64,000 nt of DNA from JAOPZW01 sp963835295. GTDB taxonomy: Bacteria; Actinomycetota; Thermoleophilia; Solirubrobacterales; Solirubrobacteraceae. The stretch spans positions 496,001-560,000 of the forward strand of contig CAWIEX010000015.1 of NCBI GenBank assembly GCA_963835295.1, given 5' to 3'. A program made the translations under genes and the position numbers. Positions 51,464-59,657 of the stretch are shown here, piece after piece; the first letter of the stretch is position 1; the number at the start of each line of letters is the position of its first letter. The notes under the pieces were generated by a model that did not search any database, was not told where the DNA came from, and saw only the letters and a list, made by a program, of their open reading frames with translations.

Positions 51464-52150
51464 TCAGCGCCCGGGCTCGGCGCCGTCGTTCGCTATGGCC
51501 AGGATGCCGACGCCGTAACCCTCTTCGGGATCGAGGATCCGCGCGGCCGCCTCGGAGCGCGAGTGGGCGTCGAGCTTGGCGAAGGACGACGAGAGGTGGG
51601 TCTTCACCGTGCTCTCGGCGAGGTAGAGCTTGTCCGCGATCTCGCGATTGGTGAAGCCGAGGACCACGAGGCCGAGGATCTGCTTCTCGCGATAGGAGAG
51701 CGGGCGCGGAGCGATCTGGCGCACGAGCGCGCTCGGCACCGCGAGCTGACCGGAGAGCACCGCGTTGGCCGTGGCCACGAGCGCGCGGTCGAGGTCGTCG
51801 TCCAGCACCAGGCCGGCCGCCCCGGCGAGCAGCGCCCGGCGCAACGCCACGTTGGGAGCGTCGCTGGGCATCGTGGCCACGATGAGCGCGCGCGCGTTGG
51901 CGTCGGCGACGGCGCGCACGGCGCGAATGCGAGCCGACGCCTTGGCCCGGCCCAGCAGCACGATGAGCGTCCCGGGCTTCGCGTCGGCCGCGACGTGCAC
52001 GTCGTCCACCGCGCGCACGGCAGCCAGCTCGAAGCCGGCGACGCCGAGGAGCTCGGCGGCGTGCCGGCGGTCGGCCGGATCGTCACCGAGAATCGTTGCC
52101 GCCACCGCGGCCCAAGAGGGAACGGCTGGGCCGACGGCTGCTGCGCTCAT
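51464..52150 (-). CDS. LuxR-family regulator with atypical receiver domain
   Basis: A 228-residue protein. The N-terminal half keeps the receiver fold (TILGDDPADRRHAAELLGVAG at residues 19-39) but the phospho-acceptor strand reads LIVLLGRAKAS, with no Asp at the end, so it is unlikely to be phosphorylated normally. The C-terminal LuxR domain is intact: LSYREKQILGLVVLGFTNREIADKLYLAESTVKTHLSSSFAKL. It may respond to ligand, protein contact or its own level. It sits between the flippase and the PqqD gene, all on the minus strand, and may control this part of the locus. Confidence 0.87.
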   Translation of the reverse strand: MSAAAVGPAVPSWAAVAATILGDDPADRRHAAELLGVAGFELAAVRAVDDVHVAADAKPGTLIVLLGRAKASARIRAVRAVADANARALIVATMPSDAPNVALRRALLAGAAGLVLDDDLDRALVATANAVLSGQLAVPSALVRQIAPRPLSYREKQILGLVVLGFTNREIADKLYLAESTVKTHLSSSFAKLDAHSRSEAAARILDPEEGYGVGILAIANDGAEPGR

Positions 52151-52191
52151 GACCCAACAACGCTCCTGCAGGCCGTCTGCTTGCGCCGGGC

Positions 52192-52512
52192 TCAGGCGGC
52201 GCCGGTGCTGACGTGCACGTCGAGCAGGTCGCGCTCGGCGAGGCTGAGGCACAGCGCGCACAGCTCGGCCTCCACGGCGGCGACCGCTCGTCCGGTGCGC
52301 GCGGCGAGGCGCCGGGCGGCGAGCGCGGGCCCGCCGGCCTGGGTCAGGGCCTCGAGCAGCTCGCCGGTGCCCGGCTCGAGGTGGTGGTAGCGGCCGGTGC
52401 GCAGGTCCAGCATGACCGTCTCCGCGGCCAGCGCCCGGAAGACGACCGAGGCGGGAAGGCTCACCGTCGCGCCGCGCAGGGCGGCGGGATCGGTCTGGCC
52501 GGCGGCGAACAT
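52192..52512 (-). CDS. PqqD family protein (RiPP-recognition-element-like)
   Basis: A 106-residue small protein with the PqqD fold pattern: VSLPASVVFRALAAETVMLDLRTGRYHHLEPGTGELLEAL (residues about 17-56), a beta-rich start followed by the helix beginning at the Pro-Gly-Thr, then three more helices. PqqD proteins bind leader peptides for modifying enzymes; PqqD relatives also occur in polysaccharide loci of the exosortase/HPr-rel-A type. No radical SAM enzyme or HprK-like kinase is in the window. It is divergent from a degenerate nucleotidyltransferase and a 55-residue Cys-rich protein gene, with 123 bp between. Its partner is unknown. Confidence 0.85.
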   Translation of the reverse strand: MFAAGQTDPAALRGATVSLPASVVFRALAAETVMLDLRTGRYHHLEPGTGELLEALTQAGGPALAARRLAARTGRAVAAVEAELCALCLSLAERDLLDVHVSTGAA

Positions 52513-52635
52513 GGGGACACAACGGCGCTGACCGCCCGCTTCTCGCGCGCCCTGCCCAGAGCGGGTCGTCCGTTTTTCGTACTGTCGTACGCAGCGGCCG
52601 CGTGCGTAGCGGCTCGCGGCAGACGTTGTGTGGGC

Positions 52636-53631
52636 ATGCAGATCGCCAAGGCACTGGTCCTCGCCGGCAGCGGCCCCCACAATCGGCCCTGGCCGAGCGT
52701 GCGATCGATGCCCAAGGCCCTCGTGCCCGTGGCCAACCGGCCGATCCTCTTCCACAACCTCGAGGCGCTCCGGCGCGCGGGCCTGCTGGAGGCCACCATC
52801 GCCGTCGATCCCGACACGGCGTCGGCCATCCGCGGCGCCGTCGGCGACGGCTCGGATTGGGACCTGACCATCCGCTACCTCGACTGCGCGACCGACATGC
52901 GCCTGGGCGCGGCGCTGGCCACGGCACGCGACTTCATCCGCGACGAGCCGGTCCTCGTCCAGCACGCGGGGGCGTTGATGCGCGAGCGCATCCAGCCCCA
53001 CATCGCGGCCTTCGCCGACGAGCGCCTCGACGCGCTCACCCTGCGCCTGCGTCCGTATCCACGCGCGGGTAACGAGGGCGAGGCCGTCGACGGCGGCTGG
53101 ATGCTCAGCGAGCGCGCGGTGGCGATGCTGGCCGGCGGCGAGGGCACGGCGGCCGACCCGATCGCCTACGTCCGCGAGCAGGGCGGCCAGGCGCGCGTGC
53201 AGGACGTCGATGGCTGCCTGTCCTGCCACGGCGGCCAGGACATGCTGCTCGAGGCCAACCGTCGGATGCTCGAGGACATCGTCCCCGACTTCGATCCCGC
53301 GTCGGTGCAGGGCTCGGAGATCCAGGGCCCGGTCATCGTGCACCCGACCGCGCGCGTCGAGAGCAGCCTGGTCCGCGGCCCCGCGATCATCGGTCCCCGC
53401 GCGCTCGTGCGGGACGCGTACATCGGCCCGTACTCGGCAATCGGCGCCGACGTCGTCCTCGAAGGGACCGAGATCGAGCACTCGATCGTCTTCCCGGGCG
53501 CCGAGCTGCGCTTCGTCGGCACCCGGCTGGAGACGAGCATCATCGGCAAGGGAGCGCGCGTCGTGCGCTCCTTCGGCGTTCCCAACGCCTTGCGACTGTC
53601 CATCGGAGATGGCGCGGAGGTAGCGCTCTAA
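52636..53631 (+). CDS. Sugar nucleotidyltransferase-like protein lacking catalytic signatures, with beta-helix tail
   Basis: A 331-residue protein with the fold of hexose-1-phosphate nucleotidyltransferases. The start MQIAKALVLAGSGPHNRPWPSVRSMPKALVPVANRPIL keeps the PKALVPVANRP lysine segment, but the G-x-G-x-R loop is replaced by SGPHNRPW. The usual NGD metal aspartate region reads VLVQHAGALM, and the W-x-D-I-G-T-P motif reads CLSCHGGQD. The last 90 residues are hexapeptide-like (VIVHPTARVESSLVRGPAIIGPRA). Both metal aspartates seem lost, so it may be a regulatory pseudoenzyme, as GMPPA is for GMPPB. Its TAA overlaps the ATG of the small Cys-rich gene. Confidence 0.82.
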   Translation: MQIAKALVLAGSGPHNRPWPSVRSMPKALVPVANRPILFHNLEALRRAGLLEATIAVDPDTASAIRGAVGDGSDWDLTIRYLDCATDMRLGAALATARDFIRDEPVLVQHAGALMRERIQPHIAAFADERLDALTLRLRPYPRAGNEGEAVDGGWMLSERAVAMLAGGEGTAADPIAYVREQGGQARVQDVDGCLSCHGGQDMLLEANRRMLEDIVPDFDPASVQGSEIQGPVIVHPTARVESSLVRGPAIIGPRALVRDAYIGPYSAIGADVVLEGTEIEHSIVFPGAELRFVGTRLETSIIGKGARVVRSFGVPNALRLSIGDGAEVAL

Positions 53632-53798
53632 TGACACCCACACAGGGCACTTCACGGATGCAGGCCACCGGCAAGCCGGGGAAGCTGGAGCGAACCCCGC
53701 GCTGCGAGCACACGATGCTCACCAAGCCGGAGTGCCATTGCCAGGCCTGTCTGCTGGCGCAGATCGCCGCCCACAGCCCGCTCTCCGCCGCGGCCTGA
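53631..53798 (+). CDS. 55-residue cysteine-rich protein, unknown function
   Basis: ATG at 53631 shares a base with the preceding TAA (TAATG), so it is translationally coupled to the nucleotidyltransferase-like gene. Its codons end in G or C almost throughout, like the real genes here. The 55-residue product is basic at first (GKPGKLERTPR) and then has four cysteines, C25, C35, C37 and C40, with His27 and His36, and an alanine-rich end. The spacing C-x9-C-x-C-x2-C could hold zinc or be a substrate for modification. I do not recognise a family. A PqqD gene is about 1.1 kb upstream in divergent orientation. Confidence 0.6.
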   Translation: MTPTQGTSRMQATGKPGKLERTPRCEHTMLTKPECHCQACLLAQIAAHSPLSAAA

Positions 53799-53808
53799 CC
53801 GCTCGCCC

Positions 53809-53866
53809 GCCGGCCGGAAGTTCCCGGCGGCCGGCCCCGTTGGTCGGAAGAAGGTCGTAGACCAAC
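53809..53866 (+). promoter_or_regulatory. Two consecutive hairpins before the Wzz-like gene
   Basis: Arm 53809-53816 pairs with 53828-53835 (8 bp, 11-nt loop), and GTTGGTC at 53839-53845 pairs with GACCAAC at 53860-53866 (14-nt loop). They fill the 88-bp gap between the small Cys-rich gene and the Wzz-like gene, so they could terminate the first transcript or attenuate the next. Confidence 0.45.
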
Positions 53867-53886
53867 GCGGGCCGGAGCGAAAGCGC

Positions 53887-54735
53887 ATGCAACTTGGAAG
53901 GCACCTACGAGAGCTGTGGAGACTGCGCATCGGGGTGGGGATCGTCTTCCTGCTCGCGCTGTTCGTCGCGCTTTCGAGCATCGATCGCGTCAGCCTCTTC
54001 CCGCCGGGCGTGAAGGGTCGCCAGCTGGAGATCGCGGCGGCCTCCACGCGCGTGCTCATCGACAGCCCGCGGTCGGAGATCATCGACCTGCGGACCGACA
54101 CCTACGACCTGACCTCGCTGACCTCGCGCGCCGATCTCATCGGCAACGTCATGGCCAGCGCCCCGGTGCGCGAGTACATCGCCCGCCGCGCCGGCATCGA
54201 CCCGCTGCGCATCCAGGCCGTCTCGCCCATCACGGCCAACGTCCCGCGCTCACTCGTCGAGCCCGGCAGCGAGAAGCGCGCGAGCGACATCCTGCGCTCG
54301 ACCGACCAGTACCGCCTGGACATCCAGGCCAGCCCGTCGGTCCCGATCCTCAGCATCTCGTCGCAGGCCCCGAACAAGGAGGCGGCCGAGCGCCTGGCCA
54401 ACGGCGCGGTCGACGGGCTGCGCGACTATCTGCGCGCGCTCGCCGTCCGCCAGGGGACCGACCCGAACAAGCTCGTGCGCCTCGAGCAGCTCGGCCGTGC
54501 CCGCGGCGGCGTGATCAACCACGGCATCGGGCTGCAGATCGCCTTGCTCGCCTTCATCTTCGTCTTCGCCCTCGGCTGCTGCGCCGTGCTCTTCCTCGCC
54601 CGCGTGCACCGCGGGTGGTCGGCCGCGGCCGACACCGAGCACGCCGATGGTGGCGACGCGCCCCCGCCCGCCGGGCCCGCGCGGCGCGGTGAGCACGCGG
54701 TCCTCGCGCCCGCCGGCGGGCGCGACCTGGCATGA
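53887..54735 (+). CDS. Wzz-like chain-length/polysaccharide co-polymerase protein (1)
   Basis: A 282-residue protein with two membrane helices: residues about 16-33 and about 215-240. The large outside part between them is alpha-helical (RQLEIAAASTRVLIDSPRSEIIDL, then SRADLIGNVMASAPVREYIARRAGI). This is the layout of Wzz/CapA-type co-polymerases, which set polymer length together with the Wzy polymerase; there is no BY-kinase domain. The cytosolic tail of about 40 residues is rich in Pro and acidic residues. It overlaps the polymerase/ligase gene by ATGA. A paralogue is at 61298-62392, sharing the LRELWRLR start. Confidence 0.82.
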   Translation: MQLGRHLRELWRLRIGVGIVFLLALFVALSSIDRVSLFPPGVKGRQLEIAAASTRVLIDSPRSEIIDLRTDTYDLTSLTSRADLIGNVMASAPVREYIARRAGIDPLRIQAVSPITANVPRSLVEPGSEKRASDILRSTDQYRLDIQASPSVPILSISSQAPNKEAAERLANGAVDGLRDYLRALAVRQGTDPNKLVRLEQLGRARGGVINHGIGLQIALLAFIFVFALGCCAVLFLARVHRGWSAAADTEHADGGDAPPPAGPARRGEHAVLAPAGGRDLA

Positions 54736-56174
54736 GCCCGACCGATCTGCTGCCGCCGCCGCCCGCGCCGGCGCGGCGTGCGGTGCCCGAGCTCCCGACG
54801 CTGCCCTTCGAGCGGCTCACGGCGCGGCTGCGCTCCGACGGCCTGTCGCGCCCCCAGTCGCTGGCCGACGGCGACTGGCCGCGGACCACGCGCCTGCTGC
54901 CCTGGTCGCTGGCGGTGATGATGGCGATCGTCTGGCTGGTCCCGTTCAACGTGATCCAGCTCTCGGCGTCGCTGCCGATCGACCTGAAGTTCGACCGCCT
55001 CTACCTGCCCTTCGTCGTCGTGCTGTGGGCGCTCATGATCGCCGTCGGCGGCCCGATGGCGCCGCGCATCCGCATGACCTGGATCCACGGCGCGATCGGC
55101 GCCGTGGTGGCGTGCGCCGGCCTCAGCCTCGTGTTCGACGCGTCCTATCTCAACCAGACCCTCGAGTTCCTGACCTCGACCAAGAAGCTCACGCTGCTGC
55201 TCTCCTACGGGCTGCTGTTCGTCATCGTCGCGAGCACGGTCCGCAAGCGCGAGGTCCCCGCCTTCCTCAAGTACACCCTGATCCTCGCCGTGCTCTGCGC
55301 CTTGGGCACGATCTGGGAGTACCGCTTCCACTACAACGTCTTCTACGCCTGGTCGGGCAAGCTGCTGCCGGGGATGTTCACGGTGGGCGCAACCGAGTCC
55401 TCCGCGGTCGACGAGATCGGCCGGCGCATCGTCCTGGGGCCGGGAGAGATCTCGCTCGAGGCGGCCGCGATGATGTCGATGGGCCTCCCGATCGCGCTGG
55501 TCGGGATCATGCAGTCGGCCAAGTGGCGCGGGCGCCTGCTCTACGGCCTCGCCGCGAGCATCCTGATGGCGGGCGCGATCTCGACCTACCGCAAGACCGC
55601 CCTCATCGCCCCGGTCGGCGTCATCCTCACGCTGGCCTACTACCGACGCCGCGAGCTCGTGCGCCTCGCACCGCTGGCGCTCGTGGTGCTGGTCTGCATC
55701 CACCTGTTGTCCCCAGGCGCGTTCGGGGCGATCGTGGCGCAGCTGCACCCGCACCGGCTCGGGGCCGTCTCGACGGTCTCCGATCGCACCGCGGACTACG
55801 ACGCCGTGCGCCCGGACGTCTGGACGCACCTGGCCTTCGGGCGCGGCTACGGCAGCTACGAGCACCAGAGCTACCGCGTCCTCGACATGGAGCTGCTGCG
55901 CCAGCTCATCGAGGTCGGCGTGGTCGGCCTGGCCGCCTTCGTCCTGATGGTCCTCTCGATCGTGTGGACGGCGCGCGGACCCATCAGGGCGCGAGGACCG
56001 GACAGCCGCGTGGCGCTGGCGGCGGCGGCCACGGCGATCGGCTTCCTGATCGTCTCCACGCTCTTCGACGTGATGTCCTTCCCGCACTGTCCATATATCC
56101 TGTTCTGGATGGCCGGCCTCCTGGCCGTGTCCGTGAGCACTTCGTCCGAGGAGGACGGCGAATCCATCGCATAG
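54732..56174 (+). CDS. O-antigen ligase/polymerase-like membrane protein (second copy)
   Basis: A 480-residue multi-pass protein with an approximately 55-residue Pro-rich cytosolic start, then about ten helices. Conserved elements are IRMTWIHGAIGAVVA near residue 116, VLGPGEISLEAAAMMSMGLPIAL near 236 and STYRKTALIAPVGVILTL near 285 (the S-x-x-R-x-x position of Wzy_C), followed by an outside loop with DRTADYDAVRPDVWTHLAFGRGYGSYEH near 353-380. It follows the Wzz-like gene directly, so it is most likely the polymerase for this block. A different member is at 20817. Confidence 0.85.
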   Translation: MSPTDLLPPPPAPARRAVPELPTLPFERLTARLRSDGLSRPQSLADGDWPRTTRLLPWSLAVMMAIVWLVPFNVIQLSASLPIDLKFDRLYLPFVVVLWALMIAVGGPMAPRIRMTWIHGAIGAVVACAGLSLVFDASYLNQTLEFLTSTKKLTLLLSYGLLFVIVASTVRKREVPAFLKYTLILAVLCALGTIWEYRFHYNVFYAWSGKLLPGMFTVGATESSAVDEIGRRIVLGPGEISLEAAAMMSMGLPIALVGIMQSAKWRGRLLYGLAASILMAGAISTYRKTALIAPVGVILTLAYYRRRELVRLAPLALVVLVCIHLLSPGAFGAIVAQLHPHRLGAVSTVSDRTADYDAVRPDVWTHLAFGRGYGSYEHQSYRVLDMELLRQLIEVGVVGLAAFVLMVLSIVWTARGPIRARGPDSRVALAAAATAIGFLIVSTLFDVMSFPHCPYILFWMAGLLAVSVSTSSEEDGESIA

Positions 56175-56179
56175 GCAGG

Positions 56180-57256
56180 ATGCCGAGGGGACGCCTACGG
56201 CGGCCGATGGGGCTGGTGGTCCTGCTCGCCCTGTGCACAGCCGGGGCCGCCGCGGCCGCGGGCGCGGTCGGAAAGGGCCACGACCGCGAGCGTCACGTGA
56301 CCTCCGCCAGCTTCGCCGGGGCGTTCTCCGACGCCCGCGGCGGGGACACGCTCGTGCTCGCGTCCGGCGACTACGGGACGTTCAAGGGCGGGCGCAAGAG
56401 CTCGACGGTGACCATCCGGTCCGCGCCGGGGGCGACGGTGCGGATGGAGCTCCAGCTGCACGGCGCCTCGCACCTGCGCCTGCAGGGCCTGACGATCGCC
56501 GGCGCGGACATCGGCGGGGACACGCACGACGTGACCGTCGCCCGCAGCCGCTTCACGGCCTCGGCCGACGTCGACGCGACCGACATGGCCGGCGCCGACA
56601 TCCTCTTCGACCGCGACGTCTTCTCGGGCATCGACGTGTGCTCGACCTGCCACGAGGGCCGTCTGAGCGTCCACGCGCGGCGCGACGGCAACCGGCCCGT
56701 CGGCGTGACGGTCCAGAACTCGCTCTTCAACGGCGGGGGCAACTCCGACGGCATCCAGGTCGGGGGCTACGGCGTCCGCATCCTGCACAACGAGTTCACG
56801 GGCATCCACCAGGTCGATAACACGCACACCGACGCCATCCAGCTGTACGGCCAGAGCCACACGGTGGTGCGCGGCAACTACATCCACAACGCCGCCAGCG
56901 GGATCATGGCCCCGGACGGCACCAACCACGAGATCATCGAGAACAACGTCATCCGCACCGACGGCTCGCCGCGCTCGATCACCATGGGGTCGGACGTGGG
57001 CTCGATCATCCGCCGCAACACGCTGCCGAGCGGGAGCTGCTGGTACCACCAGCGGTGCGGGACGCTGTTCGTCGGCTCGGGCAACTCCGGCACACCGAGC
57101 CGCGACACGATCGTCGAGGACAACCTCCTCGGCGGCCTCTCGATCGGCGAGGGCTCGCGCTTGGCGGTCAAGCGCGGCAACCTCATCGGGTCCGCCGCGA
57201 AGGGCCGGCACTCCGGGGTCGGCGCGCCGCTCGGCGTCGGTCGCGCGAAGGGCTAG
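56180..57256 (+). CDS. Secreted right-handed beta-helix protein
   Basis: A 358-residue protein with a signal peptide (RRPMGLVVLLALCTAGAAAAAGA, then charged residues) and a parallel beta-helix built of short rungs: THDVTVARSRFTASAD, VGVTVQNSLFNGGGNSDGIQVGG, VRILHNEFTGIHQVDNTHTDAIQLYG, HTVVRGNYIHNAASGI and HEIIENNVIRTDG. The rung DNTHTDAIQLYGQSH is typical of the pectate-lyase-like active-site side. Such proteins bind, cut or epimerise acidic polysaccharides. It is placed after the polymerase gene, suggesting action on the exported polymer. Two Cys pairs (CSTC and CWYHQRC) may form disulfides. The reaction is not known. Confidence 0.82.
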   Translation: MPRGRLRRPMGLVVLLALCTAGAAAAAGAVGKGHDRERHVTSASFAGAFSDARGGDTLVLASGDYGTFKGGRKSSTVTIRSAPGATVRMELQLHGASHLRLQGLTIAGADIGGDTHDVTVARSRFTASADVDATDMAGADILFDRDVFSGIDVCSTCHEGRLSVHARRDGNRPVGVTVQNSLFNGGGNSDGIQVGGYGVRILHNEFTGIHQVDNTHTDAIQLYGQSHTVVRGNYIHNAASGIMAPDGTNHEIIENNVIRTDGSPRSITMGSDVGSIIRRNTLPSGSCWYHQRCGTLFVGSGNSGTPSRDTIVEDNLLGGLSIGEGSRLAVKRGNLIGSAAKGRHSGVGAPLGVGRAKG

Positions 57257-57263
57257 AGCCCGG

Positions 57264-58319
57264 CTAGACGCCGCGGGCGCGCCAGCGCAGCTGGCTGACC
57301 TGGCCGCGCACGCGATGGGCCGCGCCCGTGGCCAGGAAGGGAAGGAAGAGCATCGAGCGCCCGGCGCCGATGCGCCGGCGGACCTGCAGGCCGCGCCACT
57401 CGCGCAGGCGCCGCGCTTCGGGGCAGGCCTCGAGCGCGAAGGCGACGAGCTCGTCGACGGGCAGGGCGTCCGGGCCGCTGACGAGGCCGCGGTCGTAGGC
57501 GCGGCTCGCGCGCCACAGCGCCTGACGGGCAAGGGTCCGGCCGGCCATCGCGCGCAGCTCGTCGGCATCGACGAGATGCTCCGCGCCGGTCTCGAAGAAG
57601 CTGTCGAAGGCGGCCCGGCGCTCGCGCAGGTCGCCCAGGGCCGAGTGTGCGCTGCGCAGCATCCCGTTCGGGTCGACGCGGTAGATGGCCTGCGCGATCC
57701 CGCGCACGCGGGCGACGTCGGCCACGGCCGCGATGCGCAGCCACATGTTCAGGTCGCTGCAGTGCGTGCAGCGCGGGTCGTAGCCGCCCACGGCGCGCTG
57801 CACGACGGTGCGCACGACGACCTCGGGCGACGAGATGCAGTTGTGGCCCGAGCGGCAGCGCAGCCGCACCCAGTCGGCGCCGCGCCAGCGCTGTGTCGCC
57901 TTCCAGCGCCCCTTGAGCTGCGGACGCTCGGTCCCGACGTGCCAGTAGGGCGCGTGGCCGTAGACCATCCCGACCGACGGCTCGGCCTCCATGATCGCGG
58001 TCGCGCGTTGCAGGGCGCCCGGCACCAGGAGGTCGTCGGCGGAGATGAGGACCGTGTAGGCCTTGTCGTCGGCCCAGGCGAGGCCGACGTTCGCTGTGCC
58101 GATGAGGCCCAGGTTCTCGGGGTTGCGGCGGTACTCGACGCGCGGGTCCTGCGCTGCCAGGCGCGTGGCCACCGCCGGGGTGTCGTCGGGCGAGCAGTCG
58201 TCGACGATGAGGACGCGGACGTCGACGCCCTCCTGCTCGAGCACGCTCGCGACGCAGCCCTCGAGCACGTGCGCGTAGCGATAGCAGGGGACGATGACCC
58301 CGACGGTGGGCGCGCTCAC
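57264..58319 (-). CDS. GT2 glycosyltransferase
   Basis: A 351-residue GT2 enzyme beginning at GTG 58319 (VSAPTVGVIVPCYRYAHVLEGC). It has VRVLIVDDCSPDDTP near residues 33-47, TVLISADDLLVPGAL near 85-99 as metal motif, SGHNCISSPEVVVRTVVQRAVGGYD near 152-176 and CSDLNMWLRIAAVADVA near 182-198. The last 100 residues are helical and Arg-rich, perhaps for membrane or partner contact. It is coupled to the upstream glycosyltransferase by a 4-bp overlap and converges on the beta-helix gene with 7 bp between stops. Confidence 0.88.
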   Translation of the reverse strand: MSAPTVGVIVPCYRYAHVLEGCVASVLEQEGVDVRVLIVDDCSPDDTPAVATRLAAQDPRVEYRRNPENLGLIGTANVGLAWADDKAYTVLISADDLLVPGALQRATAIMEAEPSVGMVYGHAPYWHVGTERPQLKGRWKATQRWRGADWVRLRCRSGHNCISSPEVVVRTVVQRAVGGYDPRCTHCSDLNMWLRIAAVADVARVRGIAQAIYRVDPNGMLRSAHSALGDLRERRAAFDSFFETGAEHLVDADELRAMAGRTLARQALWRASRAYDRGLVSGPDALPVDELVAFALEACPEARRLREWRGLQVRRRIGAGRSMLFLPFLATGAAHRVRGQVSQLRWRARGV

Positions 58320-59578
58320 GCCGCGAGCTCCTGGGCGCTGCGCGCCATGACCTCGCGGCGGATGATGCGCTCGAGCGTCGCGCCCGCGTCGTCCCACGTC
58401 GCGCCGGTGACGCTGCTCGCTGCGGTCTCCACGCGCTCGGCAGAGTGCTCCTCGACCACGGCGCTCAGCGCCGCGGCGAGCTCGAACGGCGTGGCCTGGG
58501 CGTAGCGGACCTCGTCGTTGTTGAGCACGATGCGCGCGTGATCGGCGTCGTTGGCCACCGGGATGCAGCCGCAGGCGAGCATCTCGTGGGGCACGAGCGA
58601 GGCGTTCGTGGCCGACAGCGCGAGGCCCGCGATGCAGCGGTTGTAGAGCGCGTTGAGCTCGCGGGGCTTGAGGAAGCCGTGGCTCGTGGCGCGGAAGGGC
58701 AGGCGCCCGGCCGCCTCGCCGTAGAGATGGATGTCGACCTCGGGGTGGCGGGCGGCGAAGAGGTCGAGCGCCGCCATCGCGAGCTCGTGCGCGCGGCGCG
58801 GCGTGGACGGGCGGCAGTAGTAGCAGACACCGGTGCGGCGCTCGGCCGCGCCGGGCGAGCGATCGAGCTGGTAGGTCTCGAGGTCGGCGCCGAAGTCGAA
58901 GTGGTCGGCCTGCATGCCGTAGTCGCGGCGCAGGAGCTGGGCCAGCCACGGCCCCAGGGTCACGCCGTAGAAGCCGAAGCGATAGGTCGCCTCGGCCAGT
59001 AGGTAGTCGCTCCCGGCGGGGTAGAAGGAGGGCTCGAAGTCTGCGACGCAGTAGAAGCGCACGCCCTTGGCGCGCGACGCCAGCACGGGATAGGCCGTCT
59101 GCCAGCTCGTGGCCACGAGGGCGTGCCCGTCGGCGACGCCGGCGCGCACGTCGCGAACCTCGGCCCGCACCGACGGCAGCCACGCGCGGATGTTGCGGCG
59201 GTGCTGCTCGATGTCCCAGCCGTGCTGGTCGTCGAGGTAGAGGACGCAGGTGTGGCCGGCCCGCTCGAGCGCCGTGATCATGCGGAACATCGTGGCGTGG
59301 CCGCCAGAGGACTCGGCCGGAGGCACGCTGACCCACCCGATGGTGAGCGGCTCGCCGGGCCGCACCGGGGCGGGACCGGGGAGCATCCAGCCGGCGCTTG
59401 CGACCTCGGCCGCGGCCAGCAGGTCCTCGCGGGTGACGCGCAGCCGCGTGTCGCCCTGGGGCGCGATGGCGGCGGCGGCGCGTGTGCGCAGCCGCGCGGA
59501 CACGCCCGCGGCGCCCTCGGAGCTCAGCAGCCTGCGCGCCTGGCGCAGGCGCTCGGTCATGGTCGGATGGCTCGGCAT
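58316..59578 (-). CDS. GT-B glycosyltransferase, WsaF-like
   Basis: A 420-residue protein when started at ATG 59578; a longer TTG start at 59626 or an ATG at 59560 is possible. The first 75 residues are helical. Then come IGWVSVPPAESSGGHATMFRMITALERAGH and LYLDDQHGWDIEQHRRNIRAWL, the pattern of WsaF-type rhamnosyltransferases, followed by FYCVADFEPSFYPAGSDYLLAEATY and a donor half with YYCRPSTPRRAHELAMAAL and ATNASLVPHEMLACGCIPVANDA. It probably transfers rhamnose or a similar sugar. The stop overlaps the GT2 start by 4 bp. The sugar assignment is inferred. Confidence 0.82.
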   Translation of the reverse strand: MPSHPTMTERLRQARRLLSSEGAAGVSARLRTRAAAAIAPQGDTRLRVTREDLLAAAEVASAGWMLPGPAPVRPGEPLTIGWVSVPPAESSGGHATMFRMITALERAGHTCVLYLDDQHGWDIEQHRRNIRAWLPSVRAEVRDVRAGVADGHALVATSWQTAYPVLASRAKGVRFYCVADFEPSFYPAGSDYLLAEATYRFGFYGVTLGPWLAQLLRRDYGMQADHFDFGADLETYQLDRSPGAAERRTGVCYYCRPSTPRRAHELAMAALDLFAARHPEVDIHLYGEAAGRLPFRATSHGFLKPRELNALYNRCIAGLALSATNASLVPHEMLACGCIPVANDADHARIVLNNDEVRYAQATPFELAAALSAVVEEHSAERVETAASSVTGATWDDAGATLERIIRREVMARSAQELAA

Positions 59579-59657
59579 GGTCGAGAAAGGAACGTCTGCG
59601 CCGCGCGGCGGCTTCCGCGCGCGCAAGACGGGCTACCGGATAGCGTTGGTTTCGGAC

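Noticed and set aside
53205..53235. CLSCH as a c-type haem motif in the nucleotidyltransferase-like protein
   Set aside because: It falls where the W-x-D-I-G-T-P motif lies in relatives, the protein has no export signal, and no other cytochrome feature is present.
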